Of a stretch of DNA of 38,762 nucleotides, positions 25,681 to 34,547 are shown piece by piece. Source of the DNA: Mycolicibacter nonchromogenicus (GTDB taxonomy: Bacteria > Actinomycetota > Actinomycetes > Mycobacteriales > Mycobacteriaceae); the NCBI RefSeq assembly GCF_002101775.1, contig NZ_LQPI01000087.1:1-38762 (forward strand). Reading direction: 5' to 3'. Made by a program: the position numbers and the translations under genes. The notes below the pieces were generated by a model. That model was not told the DNA's origin, did not search any database, and worked only from the letters and a program-made list of their open reading frames with translations. Numbering within the stretch: position 1 is the first letter of the stretch; every line of letters starts with the position of its first letter.

Positions 25681-26892
25681 TCACCGGGTTCCGGTGCCGA
25701 AAAGTACGGCTGCCATCAGGGCATGGATCCGGGCCCGTTGCTCGGCACGACCGTCGAAGTTAACCAGGCGTCCTATATCGACGACTAGGGCAAGAGCGGC
25801 GTGGACACGGAAGACCGCTTCGGTTTCGCCGACGCCGACCTGGCTCACCAGGTGCGCCCACTCGTCGACGTTCTGCCGCTGCAGGCCGCGCAGTTCGACC
25901 CGGTCGGGCTCGGGCAGGTTGGCGAACTCGGCGAAGTAGATGTTGATCAGCTCGGGCGCGGCGAACGCCAGCGCGGTGTAGCGCTCGGCGATGCGCAGGG
26001 CCGCCTGCCGCGGACTGGTCGACTCGGCCAGCGAATCGGTGATGGCCATCAACACCCGGGCGTTGGCCCGATGGAACGCGACGGCCAGCAGGGCCGCCTT
26101 GCTCGGGTAGTAGCGATACGCGCTGGAGCCGTTCAGCCCGGCGGCGGTGCCGATCTCCTCAATGCTGACTTCATAGAAGCCGCGCTGGCCGAACATCCGG
26201 ATGGCCTCAGCGAGCAGCCGTTCCCGCTTGGACGTGCTGGGCAGACCCCGCTCGGGCCGGCGCGGTGCGGGACCTGACGGCCCCGGGGGCAGCTCGACGG
26301 TGAGCACCGACCAGCACAGCGTTGACAGCAGTTCCTGAAGTGCGGCGGCAGGCAGCCGCGTTCGGTGCGCGGAGATGCTGCCGATCACGCTCAGGACCGC
26401 AGCAGCCAGGATCGCGATGTCGGCCTCGGGAAGTCCCGGACGCAGCACCGCCAGCGGTTCGGCGATCGCGGCGTTGAGTGCGTCATAGCCGGCCCGGATG
26501 TCCCTGCGGTCGGGCGACTGCAGGTAGCGCCGCTCCCACCGATAGAACGCGCCCTCGCGCCGAGTCCCGATCGTGGTCTCGATCAGCGCGGTGGTGATCG
26601 CGCGTAACCGCTCGGGCGGCGGCCGGCTCGGGTCGTCGGCGGATCGCGCGGCGGTCACCAGCGCCCCCGCCGTGTACTGGGCGGTTGCCACGAGCAGCGC
26701 GTACTTGTTGGCAAAGTGCCGATACAGGGCGGGTCCGGAGATCCCGACCTCGGCGGCGATCTCGTCGACCCCGACAGCGTGGTAGCCGCGCTCACTGAAT
26801 GCACGGGCCGCGGCACGCACGATCTGCGCCTTGCGGTCCTTGGGGCGACGCGGCATCGCGGCCGGCGCTCCCGCAGCCATGGAAGACGCCAT
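25681..26892 (-). CDS. Double-domain TetR-family regulator
   Basis: A 403-residue protein carrying two complete TetR units in tandem. The first has AFSERGYHAVGVDEIAAEVG followed by ISGPALYRHFANKYALL (about residues 20-70). The second has MFGQRGFYEVSIEEIGTAAG followed by LNGSSAYRYYPSKAALL (about 225-280). Each is followed by its own helical ligand-binding domain. Ordinary TetR proteins are about 200 residues and dimerise; this one probably forms an internal pseudo-dimer. ATG 26892 is picked because AGGGGGG lies just upstream; the frame is open to 26940. It heads a TetR, DoxX-like, amine oxidase operon and is divergent from the enoyl-CoA hydratase/FadD pair, so it may control both. Confidence 0.88.
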   Translation of the reverse strand: MASSMAAGAPAAMPRRPKDRKAQIVRAAARAFSERGYHAVGVDEIAAEVGISGPALYRHFANKYALLVATAQYTAGALVTAARSADDPSRPPPERLRAITTALIETTIGTRREGAFYRWERRYLQSPDRRDIRAGYDALNAAIAEPLAVLRPGLPEADIAILAAAVLSVIGSISAHRTRLPAAALQELLSTLCWSVLTVELPPGPSGPAPRRPERGLPSTSKRERLLAEAIRMFGQRGFYEVSIEEIGTAAGLNGSSAYRYYPSKAALLAVAFHRANARVLMAITDSLAESTSPRQAALRIAERYTALAFAAPELINIYFAEFANLPEPDRVELRGLQRQNVDEWAHLVSQVGVGETEAVFRVHAALALVVDIGRLVNFDGRAEQRARIHALMAAVLFGTGTR

Positions 26893-26905
26893 TTGCACCC
26901 CCCTG

Positions 26906-26934
26906 TTGACTGTTGGACCCGCCGCCCATACGTT
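26906..26934 (+). promoter_or_regulatory. Promoter for the enoyl-CoA hydratase/FadD operon
   Basis: TTGACT (26906-26911) and TACGTT (26929-26934) are separated by 17 bases, a near-consensus pair. The start site should be near 26941. The GTTAAC at the -10 also supplies TAACGT (26935-26930) as a -10 on the minus strand for the TetR gene, so the two promoters overlap and can be controlled from one site. Confidence 0.55.
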
Positions 26935-26971
26935 AACCACAATTTACATTTTCATCCACGGAGGAAGTGAC

Positions 26972-27007
26972 GTGCTGCAATCCCGGTTCATCGAAGGGCG
27001 GGTCTGA
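26972..27007 (+). CDS. 11-residue mini-ORF with strong ribosome binding site
   Basis: GGAGGAAG (26960-26967) stands ideally before GTG 26972, which encodes MLQSRFIEGRV and stops at TGA 27005-27007, two bases before the GTG of the enoyl-CoA hydratase. The hydratase itself has a much weaker ribosome binding site. Either the mini-ORF couples translation of the hydratase (termination-reinitiation), or it is the relic of a longer gene. No known leader peptide is recognised. Confidence 0.45.
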   Translation: MLQSRFIEGRV

Positions 27008-27009
27008 CC

Positions 27010-27792
27010 GTGTCCGAGAACGCCAGCTCCGCCAAACTCACCACGACGCGCGACGGCCGGGTGTTGCGGGTGACGATCACCAATCCCTCGCGGCTCAACG
27101 CGATCGACTACGCCACCATGAACGGCATCGGTGATGTCATCTCCGGCGCGGCCGACGACCCGGGGGTGCGGGCCATCGTCATCACCGGTGAAGGCAAGGC
27201 CTTCTGCACCGGCGCCGACCTGTCGGCCACCGCCGGCGGCGTGACCCCCGAGGAGGTGATGGACTGCGCCGCCCGGCTGGTCACCTCGGTCGTCGAGACC
27301 CCGGTGCCGGTGATCGCGCGGATCAATGGGCCGGCCGCCGGTGTCGGGGTGGGTCTGGCGCTGGCCGCGGACCTGATCTATGCCGCCGAGAGCGCCTACT
27401 TCCTGCTGTCGTTCACCAACATCGGCCTGATGCCCGACGGCGGCACCACCGCCCTGGTCGCGGCTGCGGCCGGACGGGCGGTGGCCAACGAGATGGCACT
27501 GCTCGGCGAGCGACTGTCCGCCACCGCCGCCCGCGATGCCGGCCTGATCAACGCGGTGCTCGGCGAGGCAGAGCTGGACGCCCGGGTCAACGAGGCCGCC
27601 GAGAAGCTGTCGCACGGGCCGCGTCGCGCCCTCGAACTGACCAAACGCGCGCTCAACGCCACCAACCTCGCAGCGCTCGAGGATGCGCTGGCCCGCGAGA
27701 AGGCCGGCCAGGTGGAGCTGCTGGGCTCCCCCGACTTCTTCGAGGGTGCCACCGCGATGCTGCAGAAGCGGAAGGCGGTGTTCGGCGAATGA
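27010..27792 (+). CDS. Enoyl-CoA hydratase/isomerase family protein (EchA-like)
   Basis: A 260-residue crotonase-fold protein. AIVITGEGKAFCTGADLSA is the first oxyanion-hole segment and RINGPAAGVGVGLALAADL the second. In the usual hydratase the second glutamate follows near GLMPDGGTT; here aspartate occupies that position (PDGGTT), as in many mycobacterial EchA and isomerase-type members, so true hydratase activity is uncertain. GTG 27010 is the first start after the mini-ORF. Its stop overlaps the start of the FadD gene (ATGA), so the two are one translational unit handling acyl-CoA. Confidence 0.88.
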   Translation: MSENASSAKLTTTRDGRVLRVTITNPSRLNAIDYATMNGIGDVISGAADDPGVRAIVITGEGKAFCTGADLSATAGGVTPEEVMDCAARLVTSVVETPVPVIARINGPAAGVGVGLALAADLIYAAESAYFLLSFTNIGLMPDGGTTALVAAAAGRAVANEMALLGERLSATAARDAGLINAVLGEAELDARVNEAAEKLSHGPRRALELTKRALNATNLAALEDALAREKAGQVELLGSPDFFEGATAMLQKRKAVFGE

Positions 27793-29318
27793 TTCCCCAG
27801 CCGCTGCGGTCGCGCCGCAACCACTGGATGAACCAGGTGGCCAATCACGCCGAGATGCGCTCGGACGACGTGGCCTTCCGCTGTCGTGGCGTCGACACCA
27901 CCTGGCAGCAGCTGCACGATCGCTCGCAGCGTCTGGCGGATGCCCTGTACCGGCGTGGCATCAGATTCGGTGACCGCGTGCTCATCGTGATGCTCAACCA
28001 CACCGAATACGTCGAGGCGACCCTGGCGATCAACGCCTTGGGGGCCATCGCCGTACCGGTCAACTTCCGCCTCACCGACCCCGAGATCAGCTACATCGTC
28101 ACCGACAGCGGCGCCAAGGGCGTCATCACCGATCAATTGCTCGCACCGCTGATCGAGGCCGTCCGCAAGAGCACCCCCGGACTCGATGTGGCCGTGGTGC
28201 TCGGCGATGACTACGAATCGCTGATCGCCGAACCCGGTGACCCGCACCCCGGTGCCGATGTCCCCGAGGACACCCCGGCGCTGATCATGTACACCTCGGG
28301 AACCACCGGAAGTCCCAAGGGCGCCATCCTGTCCTACTCGAACCTGCTGGCCCAGTCGCTGACCTGCATTCAGGCGCTGCAGACCCGCCCGGACAGTGTG
28401 TACTTCTGCGCCTCGCCGATGTTCCACATCGCCGGCCTGGGCAGTATCGCGCCCAACCTGATGCTCGGCACCAAGACGGTGATCCAGGAGCTCGGCGCGT
28501 TCAATGCCTCCGACACCCTGGATGCCTGGGAGCGCGAGCGCGCCACCTCAGTGTTCCTTGTGCCGGCACAGTGGCAGATCATCTGCGCGGATCCGACTGT
28601 GCGGGAAAGGGATCTGGCATTGGAGGTGATCAGCTGGGGGGCGGCCCCCGCATCAGATGCGGTGCTGCGGGCCATGGCGGAGACGTTCCCCAACGCGCTC
28701 AACGTCGCGGTGTTCGGCCAGACCGAGATGTCCCCCATCACCTGCGTGCTCAACGGCGCGGACGCGATCCGCAAACTCGGCTCGGTGGGCAAGGTGATCC
28801 CGACCATCTCGGCACGCATCGTCGACGAGAACATGAACGACGTATCCCCCGGCGAGATCGGGGAGATCGTCTACCGCGGGCCGACCATGATGCAGGGTTA
28901 CTGGAACAAGCCCGAGGCGACCGCCGAAGCGTTCGCCGGCGGCTGGTTCCACTCCGGTGATCTGGTCCGCGTCGACGACGAGGGCTTCATCTACGTCGTC
29001 GACCGCAAGAAGGACATGATCATCTCCGGCGGTGAGAACATCTACTGCGCCGAGGTGGAGAACGTGTTGTTCGATCACCCGCTGATTCGGGAGGCGGCCG
29101 TGATCGGGCGTGCCCACGACAAGTGGGGCGAGGTCCCGGTGGCCATCGTTGCCGCCGAGCCCGGCGAGGAGCCGCTGACCCTGGACGCCCTCGAGCCCTT
29201 CCTCAACGAGCGCCTGGCCCGCTACAAACACCCCAAGGAACTGGTGCTGGTGGACCAGTTGCCGCGCAACGCCAGCGGCAAGGTGGTCAAGCCACAACTG
29301 CGCAAGCAGTACGGCTAG
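27789..29318 (+). CDS. FadD5-like acyl-CoA synthetase (AMP-binding)
   Basis: A 509-residue ANL-superfamily adenylating enzyme activating a fatty or other carboxylic acid to its CoA thioester. The P-loop is IMYTSGTTGSPKGAILSYSN. Further motifs are FGQTEMSPITC (A5), YRGPTMMQGYWNKPEATAEA, GWFHSGDLVRVD (A7), VDRKKDMIISGGENIYCAE (A8) and the C-terminal catalytic lysine in NASGKVVKPQLR (A10). Many blocks (NHWMNQV, VPVNFRL, QTEMSP, MNDV) match mycobacterial FadD5 as I recall it. It lacks the short extra C-terminus of FadD5 and is not followed by mce genes. Co-translated with the hydratase. Confidence 0.92.
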   Translation: MIPQPLRSRRNHWMNQVANHAEMRSDDVAFRCRGVDTTWQQLHDRSQRLADALYRRGIRFGDRVLIVMLNHTEYVEATLAINALGAIAVPVNFRLTDPEISYIVTDSGAKGVITDQLLAPLIEAVRKSTPGLDVAVVLGDDYESLIAEPGDPHPGADVPEDTPALIMYTSGTTGSPKGAILSYSNLLAQSLTCIQALQTRPDSVYFCASPMFHIAGLGSIAPNLMLGTKTVIQELGAFNASDTLDAWERERATSVFLVPAQWQIICADPTVRERDLALEVISWGAAPASDAVLRAMAETFPNALNVAVFGQTEMSPITCVLNGADAIRKLGSVGKVIPTISARIVDENMNDVSPGEIGEIVYRGPTMMQGYWNKPEATAEAFAGGWFHSGDLVRVDDEGFIYVVDRKKDMIISGGENIYCAEVENVLFDHPLIREAAVIGRAHDKWGEVPVAIVAAEPGEEPLTLDALEPFLNERLARYKHPKELVLVDQLPRNASGKVVKPQLRKQYG

Positions 29319-29357
29319 CAGCCGCGGCGATCTCCGGTATCCGGGTAGCGTCAAGAC

Positions 29358-30719
29358 ATGGGTCTGGTCTATTCCAGCGAGATCGAGGCGCCGCGTGACG
29401 AGGTCTTCGCCTGGCACGCCAGGCCGGGAGCCTTCAGCCGCCTGAGCCCGCCGTGGCAGCCGATGCGCCTGCAGCACGAAGCCGAGTCGCTGCGCGACGG
29501 CGTCGCCGAGCTGGCCCTGCCCGGCGGACTGCGCTGGGTGGCCGAGCACCAGCCCGCCGGTTATGACCCGCCTCGGCAGTTCGCCGACGAAATCGGCCGC
29601 CGGGGCCTGGCGTCACTGCCGGTGAGCTTGGTGATGACGTGGCGGCACATTCACGAGTTCGACGAGCTCGGTGCCGGCCGGACGATGATGACCGACCGGG
29701 TCGACACTCCGGTTCCCGGGAAACTGCTGCGGCCGATGTTCAGCTACCGGCATCGCCAGCTCGCCGATGACCTCGCTGCCCACCAGCTCGCCAAAGCCCA
29801 TGGCCTGCAGCCCCTTACGGTGGCTGTCAGCGGCGCCTCCGGGCTGGTGGGCTCCGCGCTGACCGCGTTCTTGACCACCGGGGGCCATCGGGTGATCCGG
29901 CTGGTGCGGCGGCCCGCAGGTAATCCCGATGAGCGGCAGTGGAATCCCGACGACCCGGATCCTGACCTGCTGGCCGGAGTTGACGCCGTAGTGCACCTGG
30001 CCGGGGCATCGATCGCAGGACGATTCACCGACGCGCACCGGAGCGCGATCCGCAACAGCCGGATCGGGCCCACTCGCAGACTCGCCGAGCTGGTCGCCGG
30101 CACCGCCGCGGGACCCACCACCCTGATCTGCGCGTCGGCCGTCGGCTACTACGGCTACGACCGCGGAGACGAACCGCTCACCGAAGACTCCGAACGCGGC
30201 GAGGGCTTTCTGGCCGACGTCGTCGCGGACTGGGAAGCCGCGCTGGCACCCGCGGAGCAGACCGGGACGCGCGTGGTCCGCGTCCGCACCGGCATCGTCC
30301 AGTCGCCGCGGGGCGGGACGCTGCGCCTGATGCGGCCGCTGTTCGCCGCGGGCCTCGGCGGCCGGCTCGGCAGCGGCCGACAGTGGCTGCCGTGGATCGG
30401 GATCGACGACCTCGTCGACATCTATCACCGGGCCCTGTGGGACACCGGATTGTCGGGACCGGTGAACGCGGTCGCTTCCCACCCGGTACGCAACAGCGAA
30501 TACACCGAGACGCTCGGACAGGTGCTGCGCCGTCCCACCCTGCTGCCCGTCCCGGCACTGGGCCCCCGGTTGCTGCTCGGCGCCCAAGGCGCCCGTGAAC
30601 TGGCCTGCGCGAGCCAGCGCGCGGTGCCCGCGCGTCTGGCACAGGCAGATCATCGTTTTCGCACACCGGAACTCGCGCCGGCGTTGCGGCATCTGCTGGG
30701 CCGCGCCGACACCCGCTAA
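29358..30719 (+). CDS. SRPBCC-TIGR01777 epimerase fusion
   Basis: A 453-residue two-domain protein. Residues 1-150 are a START/SRPBCC ligand-binding domain (MGLVYSSEIEAPRDEVFAWH, LSPPWQPMRL). From about 155 an atypical extended SDR begins with VAVSGASGLVGSALTAFL and VVHLAGASIAGRFT, has CASAVGYYGYD, and ends with the usual DUF1731-like tail. The SDR part is the YfcH/SulA-type TIGR01777 family, of unknown substrate. The fusion occurs in actinobacteria and suggests that the cavity domain presents a hydrophobic substrate. The stop overlaps by 4 bases the stop of the convergent SOUL gene. Homologues of the SDR part often sit next to photolyase genes. Confidence 0.88.
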   Translation: MGLVYSSEIEAPRDEVFAWHARPGAFSRLSPPWQPMRLQHEAESLRDGVAELALPGGLRWVAEHQPAGYDPPRQFADEIGRRGLASLPVSLVMTWRHIHEFDELGAGRTMMTDRVDTPVPGKLLRPMFSYRHRQLADDLAAHQLAKAHGLQPLTVAVSGASGLVGSALTAFLTTGGHRVIRLVRRPAGNPDERQWNPDDPDPDLLAGVDAVVHLAGASIAGRFTDAHRSAIRNSRIGPTRRLAELVAGTAAGPTTLICASAVGYYGYDRGDEPLTEDSERGEGFLADVVADWEAALAPAEQTGTRVVRVRTGIVQSPRGGTLRLMRPLFAAGLGGRLGSGRQWLPWIGIDDLVDIYHRALWDTGLSGPVNAVASHPVRNSEYTETLGQVLRRPTLLPVPALGPRLLLGAQGARELACASQRAVPARLAQADHRFRTPELAPALRHLLGRADTR

Positions 30720-31402
30720 CGGCGGTTGACAGGTACCACGATCTCGTTGCGGCGAAACAGCGGAATCGTCCACGGCGGATCGTAGAACCAGGCCTGCGGG
30801 GTTCCGCTCGGTTCGAACACCGTGTCCTTCAGGGCGTCGAGCAGTACTGCAGTGTGCGCTTGCACGGCGTCGCGACCGCGATCACCGGTGAAGGCGTGCA
30901 CGGCGATGGTCTCGGCCGGAACGACCGTCAGCCGCACCGTCAAATCATCCGGTTCCGGCAGCGATTCCAGGCTGACGCCAGCGGGCATGAAGAAGCGGAT
31001 CGCCCATTGTCCGGGGCCGCTTGCCTGCTGGGCGACTGGAGAGGTCATGGCGATCCGCTCCCCCGCCGCCTCCTGGGCGACCGGGGCGGTCATCGCGAAC
31101 TTCGTTCGGGAGTGATTGCCACCGAAGATGTATCCGGCCAGCCGCCGAAAGCCCGCATTGCGGACCGCTTCCTCATCACCTTCGACGAGGGTCTCGGCGA
31201 CCACCCGCTCACCGTAGCGGCGAATCTCCACGTGAGGGATCCGCTGCTGCACGGTGTAGGCAGGCTCAGCGGTACCGGTCCTGATTCCGACCACTGATCC
31301 GACGGCGGAGGCAGCGGCCTTCGCCATCCCCAGCGGACCGCTCACAGCGGGTACCCGCTCATCCGGTCTGTCAACGTAGCCCCCTTGCTCGCCGCTAGTC
31401 AC
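30716..31402 (-). CDS. SOUL-family haem-binding protein
   Basis: A protein of up to 228 residues with the SOUL pattern AYTVQQRIPHVEIRRYGERV, FRRLAGYIFGGN, IAMTSPVAQ (twice in related form) and WAIRFFMPAGVSLESLPEP. SOUL/HBP proteins bind haem or tetrapyrroles in the cytosol; bacterial functions are mostly unknown. GTG 31402 leaves only 24 bases to the photolyase stop. ATG 31327 is an equally plausible start just before the region of family similarity. Last gene of the photolyase operon; haem or porphyrin binding fits a photo-oxidative stress role. Confidence 0.88.
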   Translation of the reverse strand: MTSGEQGGYVDRPDERVPAVSGPLGMAKAAASAVGSVVGIRTGTAEPAYTVQQRIPHVEIRRYGERVVAETLVEGDEEAVRNAGFRRLAGYIFGGNHSRTKFAMTAPVAQEAAGERIAMTSPVAQQASGPGQWAIRFFMPAGVSLESLPEPDDLTVRLTVVPAETIAVHAFTGDRGRDAVQAHTAVLLDALKDTVFEPSGTPQAWFYDPPWTIPLFRRNEIVVPVNRR

Positions 31403-31426
31403 CCACTGTAGCCCGAGCCCGGGGAC

Positions 31427-32779
31427 CTACTCCCCCAGCGAATCCAGCTGCTGGTAGCGGCGCAGGGCCTCCAAGCGCTCGTGACCATGGTCGACGATCG
31501 GGTCGGGGTAGTCGGGCGGACGCCCGTGGCGCACTAGATGCGGATCCTCGACATCGGCCAACTCCGCAACCCAGCGACGTATGTAGGTTCCATCCGGGTC
31601 GAACTTGCGGCCCTGCACCGTGGGGTTGAAAACCCGGAAGTACGGAGACGCGTCGGTGCCGGTCCCCGCACACCATTGCCAGCCATGCTGGTTGTTGGCC
31701 AGATCGCCGTCGACCAACTGGTCCAGAAACCAGCGGGCACCCCACTGCCAGGGCAGGTGCAGATCCTTGACCAGAAACGAAGACACCAACATTCGCGCGC
31801 GATTGTGCATGAAACCGGTGGCGAGCAATTCCCGCATGCCGGCGTCCACCAAGGGAAACCCCGTTGTCCCGGCCTTCCAGCGCGCGAACAGCCGGTGCGC
31901 CTCGGCATCGGTGTCGGTCTGAATCGAGTCGAAATCGGAGTTCCAGTTCTGCCAGGAACTGCGGGGCCAGTGGTGCAACACCGCGGCGTAGAAGTCCCGG
32001 AACGCCAACTGCCGCAGATACGCCGCGGCCCCAGCGCTGTCGGGGCGCAGATCGGCGGCCATGGTGCGTGGGTGGATGTTGCCGAACTTCAGGTAGGCCG
32101 ACATCCGACTTACCCCCTGGCGCCCCAGCAGGTCGCGATCCTGGTCGTAGCGGTCTAACCCGCTGGCCACGAACGCTTTCCACTGTTCCTGCGCGGCTGC
32201 TTCGCCGGCCGGGAGTTCAGCCCGTCCAAAGTCGGGGATCTGCACCGGTTGGGCTGTCTTGCCCGACAGCGTGGTGGGATCGATCGCGTGCGCCACCTCC
32301 GGCCGTGAGCGCGCCGGACGGGGCCAGCCGTGCTCGCGCCACCGCCGAAAGAACGGCGTGAAAACCCGATACGGGCTGCCGTCGTCTTTGACGACCCGGC
32401 CCGGCGACACCAGGTAGGGCGATCCCGTGGCCACCAAAGGAATCTCGCCGAGAGCGGCTTGGACCTGCGCGTCCCGGCGGCGTCCGAACGGTGCGAAGTC
32501 TTGCGAGACATGCACCGCCGTCGCCGAGATCTCGGTGGCCAACTGCGGGATCCGGTGCTGTGGCAGCCCGCGAGTGACCAGGAGTCGGCCGCCGAGGTCA
32601 TCGTTCAGACGGCGCAGACAGTCACCGAGGAACTGCAGTCGACGCTGCCCTGACGAGGCCTCCAGCCGCGGGTCCAACACGAAACAGCACAACACCTGCG
32701 AGTCCTCGGCCACCGCGGCCGTCAGGGCCGGCAGATCATCGACCCGCAGATCACGGCGGTACCACAGCAGGGCCGGCAT
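31427..32779 (-). CDS. phr: Deoxyribodipyrimidine photolyase (class I CPD type)
   Basis: A 450-residue cryptochrome/photolyase protein that repairs UV-induced pyrimidine dimers using light and FADH-. The N-terminal Rossmann domain (LLWYRRDLRVDDLPAL) holds the antenna chromophore. The C-terminal FAD domain shows GRQGVSRMSAYLKFGNIHPR, FYAAVLHHWPRSSW, GFPLVDAGMRELLATGFMHN, RMLVSSFLVKDLHLPWQWG, and the FAD/tryptophan-relay segment DLANNQHGWQWCAGTG with YFRVFNP. ATG 32779. It follows the GMC oxidoreductase by 20 bases and precedes the SOUL gene by 24, so is operonic. Confidence 0.95.
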   Translation of the reverse strand: MPALLWYRRDLRVDDLPALTAAVAEDSQVLCCFVLDPRLEASSGQRRLQFLGDCLRRLNDDLGGRLLVTRGLPQHRIPQLATEISATAVHVSQDFAPFGRRRDAQVQAALGEIPLVATGSPYLVSPGRVVKDDGSPYRVFTPFFRRWREHGWPRPARSRPEVAHAIDPTTLSGKTAQPVQIPDFGRAELPAGEAAAQEQWKAFVASGLDRYDQDRDLLGRQGVSRMSAYLKFGNIHPRTMAADLRPDSAGAAAYLRQLAFRDFYAAVLHHWPRSSWQNWNSDFDSIQTDTDAEAHRLFARWKAGTTGFPLVDAGMRELLATGFMHNRARMLVSSFLVKDLHLPWQWGARWFLDQLVDGDLANNQHGWQWCAGTGTDASPYFRVFNPTVQGRKFDPDGTYIRRWVAELADVEDPHLVRHGRPPDYPDPIVDHGHERLEALRRYQQLDSLGE

Positions 32780-32799
32780 TCGGGGCTGGACCTCAGCCG

Positions 32800-34476
32800 T
32801 CAGGCCGGTGACAGCGGCAACCGCAGCGCACCCGGAGAACCCTCTGGGACGGTCGGGCGACGCGGCACCACCGGCCCGATGCGCCGATACGGCTGGCCCA
32901 GGGCGGGGCGGGGGTCGGGCTCACCATTGTTGGGCCACAACGCCATCGCCCTTTCGGCTTGCGCGGTGATGGTGAACGAGGGGTTGACGCCCAGGTTGGC
33001 GGTGATGGCCGACCCGTCGACGATGTGCAGTCCGGGGTGGCCGTAGACCCGCTGGTACGGGTCGACGACCCCGGTGTCCGGGGACTCGCCGATCGGACAG
33101 CCGCCGATGAAGTGCGCCGTCAACGGGATGTTGAGTGCGTCCAGGTAGGTGCCGCCGGCCATTCCGCCGACCTTTTCGGCCATCCGGCGCGCCACGTCGT
33201 GGGCCGTGGGAATCCAGTCCGGATTGGGTTCGCCCACACCTTGTTTCGCGGTCATACGAGTGCCGAACAGGCCACGCTTGCGGTAGGTGGTCAATGAATT
33301 GTCCAGCGACTGCATCACCAGCACGATGATCGAGTGCGCCGAGGCGTTGCGGGGAAACATGCTGTGCAGCATCATCGCCGGGTGGCGTGCCATGGTCAGC
33401 AACAGCCGGGCGAAACGCCACGGCCCACCGTCAACCAGATGGGTGCCCATCATCGACAACAGATTGGATCCCTTGCCATAGCGGCACACCTCGACATGGG
33501 TGTTGGCCTCCGGGTGGATCGACGAGGTGATCGCCACGCCTTGGGCGAAGTCGTCACGGTCGGGTGCGAACACCACCGGGACCTCTTCGGAATTCGTGCG
33601 GGTCAGCTCACCCAGGCGCGGTGAGAGGTTCGGCAGCGATCCGGTGTCACGCAGCTTGTGCAGCAGCCGCTGGGTGCCCAGCGAGGCCGCGGCGAACACC
33701 ACCTGCCGGGCGGTGAAGTCCCGCTTGTGCTTGCGCACCCACCGGCCGGTGCGCTCAGTGCTGACCACGTAGCCGTCGCCGTCGGGCCGCACATCGGTGA
33801 CCGCCGTCATCGGATGGATTTCGGCGCCGGCACGCTCGGCCAGATAGAGGTAGTTGGTCTCGGTGGTGTTCTTGGCGTTGTGCGGGCAACCGGTGAAGCA
33901 CTGCGCGCAGCCGATGCAGCCGGCGCGGTCCGGGCCTGCCCCGCCGAAGAACGGATCCGGGACCGTCTTGCCGGGCTCGTCACCGAAGAAGACGCCGACG
34001 TTGGTCGGGTGGTAGGTGTCCTCGACGCCCAGATCGCGGGCCACCGCCAGCAACACCTCATCGGCCGGGGTGGTGTGCGGGGTGGGCGTCACCCCCAGCA
34101 TCCGCCGAGCCTGTTCGTAGTACGGCGCCAGCTCGGACTTCCAATCGGTGATGTGCGCCCACTGCGGATCGTGATAGAAGCGTTCCAGCGGTTCGTAGAG
34201 GGTGTTGCCGTAGATCAGCGACCCGCCGCCGACCCCCACCGCACTGGCGATGAACGTCTTACCCAGCACGGTCAGCCGTTGCGGGCCGAAGCAGCCCAGT
34301 TTCGGCGCCCACATCGCCTTGCGCACATGCCAGTTGTTGGGCGGGAAATCGGTCGGAGCCCAGCGGCGGCCCATGTCCAGCACCCCGACGCGGTAACCCT
34401 TCTCGGTCAGGCGCAGCGCTGCCACGCTGCCGCCGAATCCCGAACCGATCACCACAACGTCGTAGTCATATGTCAT
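32800..34476 (-). CDS. ChoD-like GMC oxidoreductase with a four-cysteine cluster
   Basis: A 558-residue FAD oxidoreductase. The FAD loop VVVIGSGFGGSVAALRLTEK, SAVGVGGGSLIYGNTLYEP, TSSIHPEANTHVEVCRYGKG and the C-terminal FIGGCPIGE with VDGSAITANLGVNPS match the mycobacterial ChoD (Rv3409c) family, annotated as cholesterol oxidase. It is clearly diverged from ChoD, so steroid activity is uncertain. Residues C187, C190, C193 and C197 form CIGCAQCFTGCP, a ferredoxin-like CxxCxxCxxxCP. ATG 34476 has GAGGA upstream and starts directly before the FAD fold; ATG 34503 is a possible longer start. Second last before the photolyase in a five-gene operon. Confidence 0.88.
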   Translation of the reverse strand: MTYDYDVVVIGSGFGGSVAALRLTEKGYRVGVLDMGRRWAPTDFPPNNWHVRKAMWAPKLGCFGPQRLTVLGKTFIASAVGVGGGSLIYGNTLYEPLERFYHDPQWAHITDWKSELAPYYEQARRMLGVTPTPHTTPADEVLLAVARDLGVEDTYHPTNVGVFFGDEPGKTVPDPFFGGAGPDRAGCIGCAQCFTGCPHNAKNTTETNYLYLAERAGAEIHPMTAVTDVRPDGDGYVVSTERTGRWVRKHKRDFTARQVVFAAASLGTQRLLHKLRDTGSLPNLSPRLGELTRTNSEEVPVVFAPDRDDFAQGVAITSSIHPEANTHVEVCRYGKGSNLLSMMGTHLVDGGPWRFARLLLTMARHPAMMLHSMFPRNASAHSIIVLVMQSLDNSLTTYRKRGLFGTRMTAKQGVGEPNPDWIPTAHDVARRMAEKVGGMAGGTYLDALNIPLTAHFIGGCPIGESPDTGVVDPYQRVYGHPGLHIVDGSAITANLGVNPSFTITAQAERAMALWPNNGEPDPRPALGQPYRRIGPVVPRRPTVPEGSPGALRLPLSPA

Positions 34477-34547
34477 CTCGGCGATCCTCGGTCGGGGCGT
34501 CATCCGCAGTGGGATGTCTGGGATGGCAGATCAGGTCACCGCGAAAT

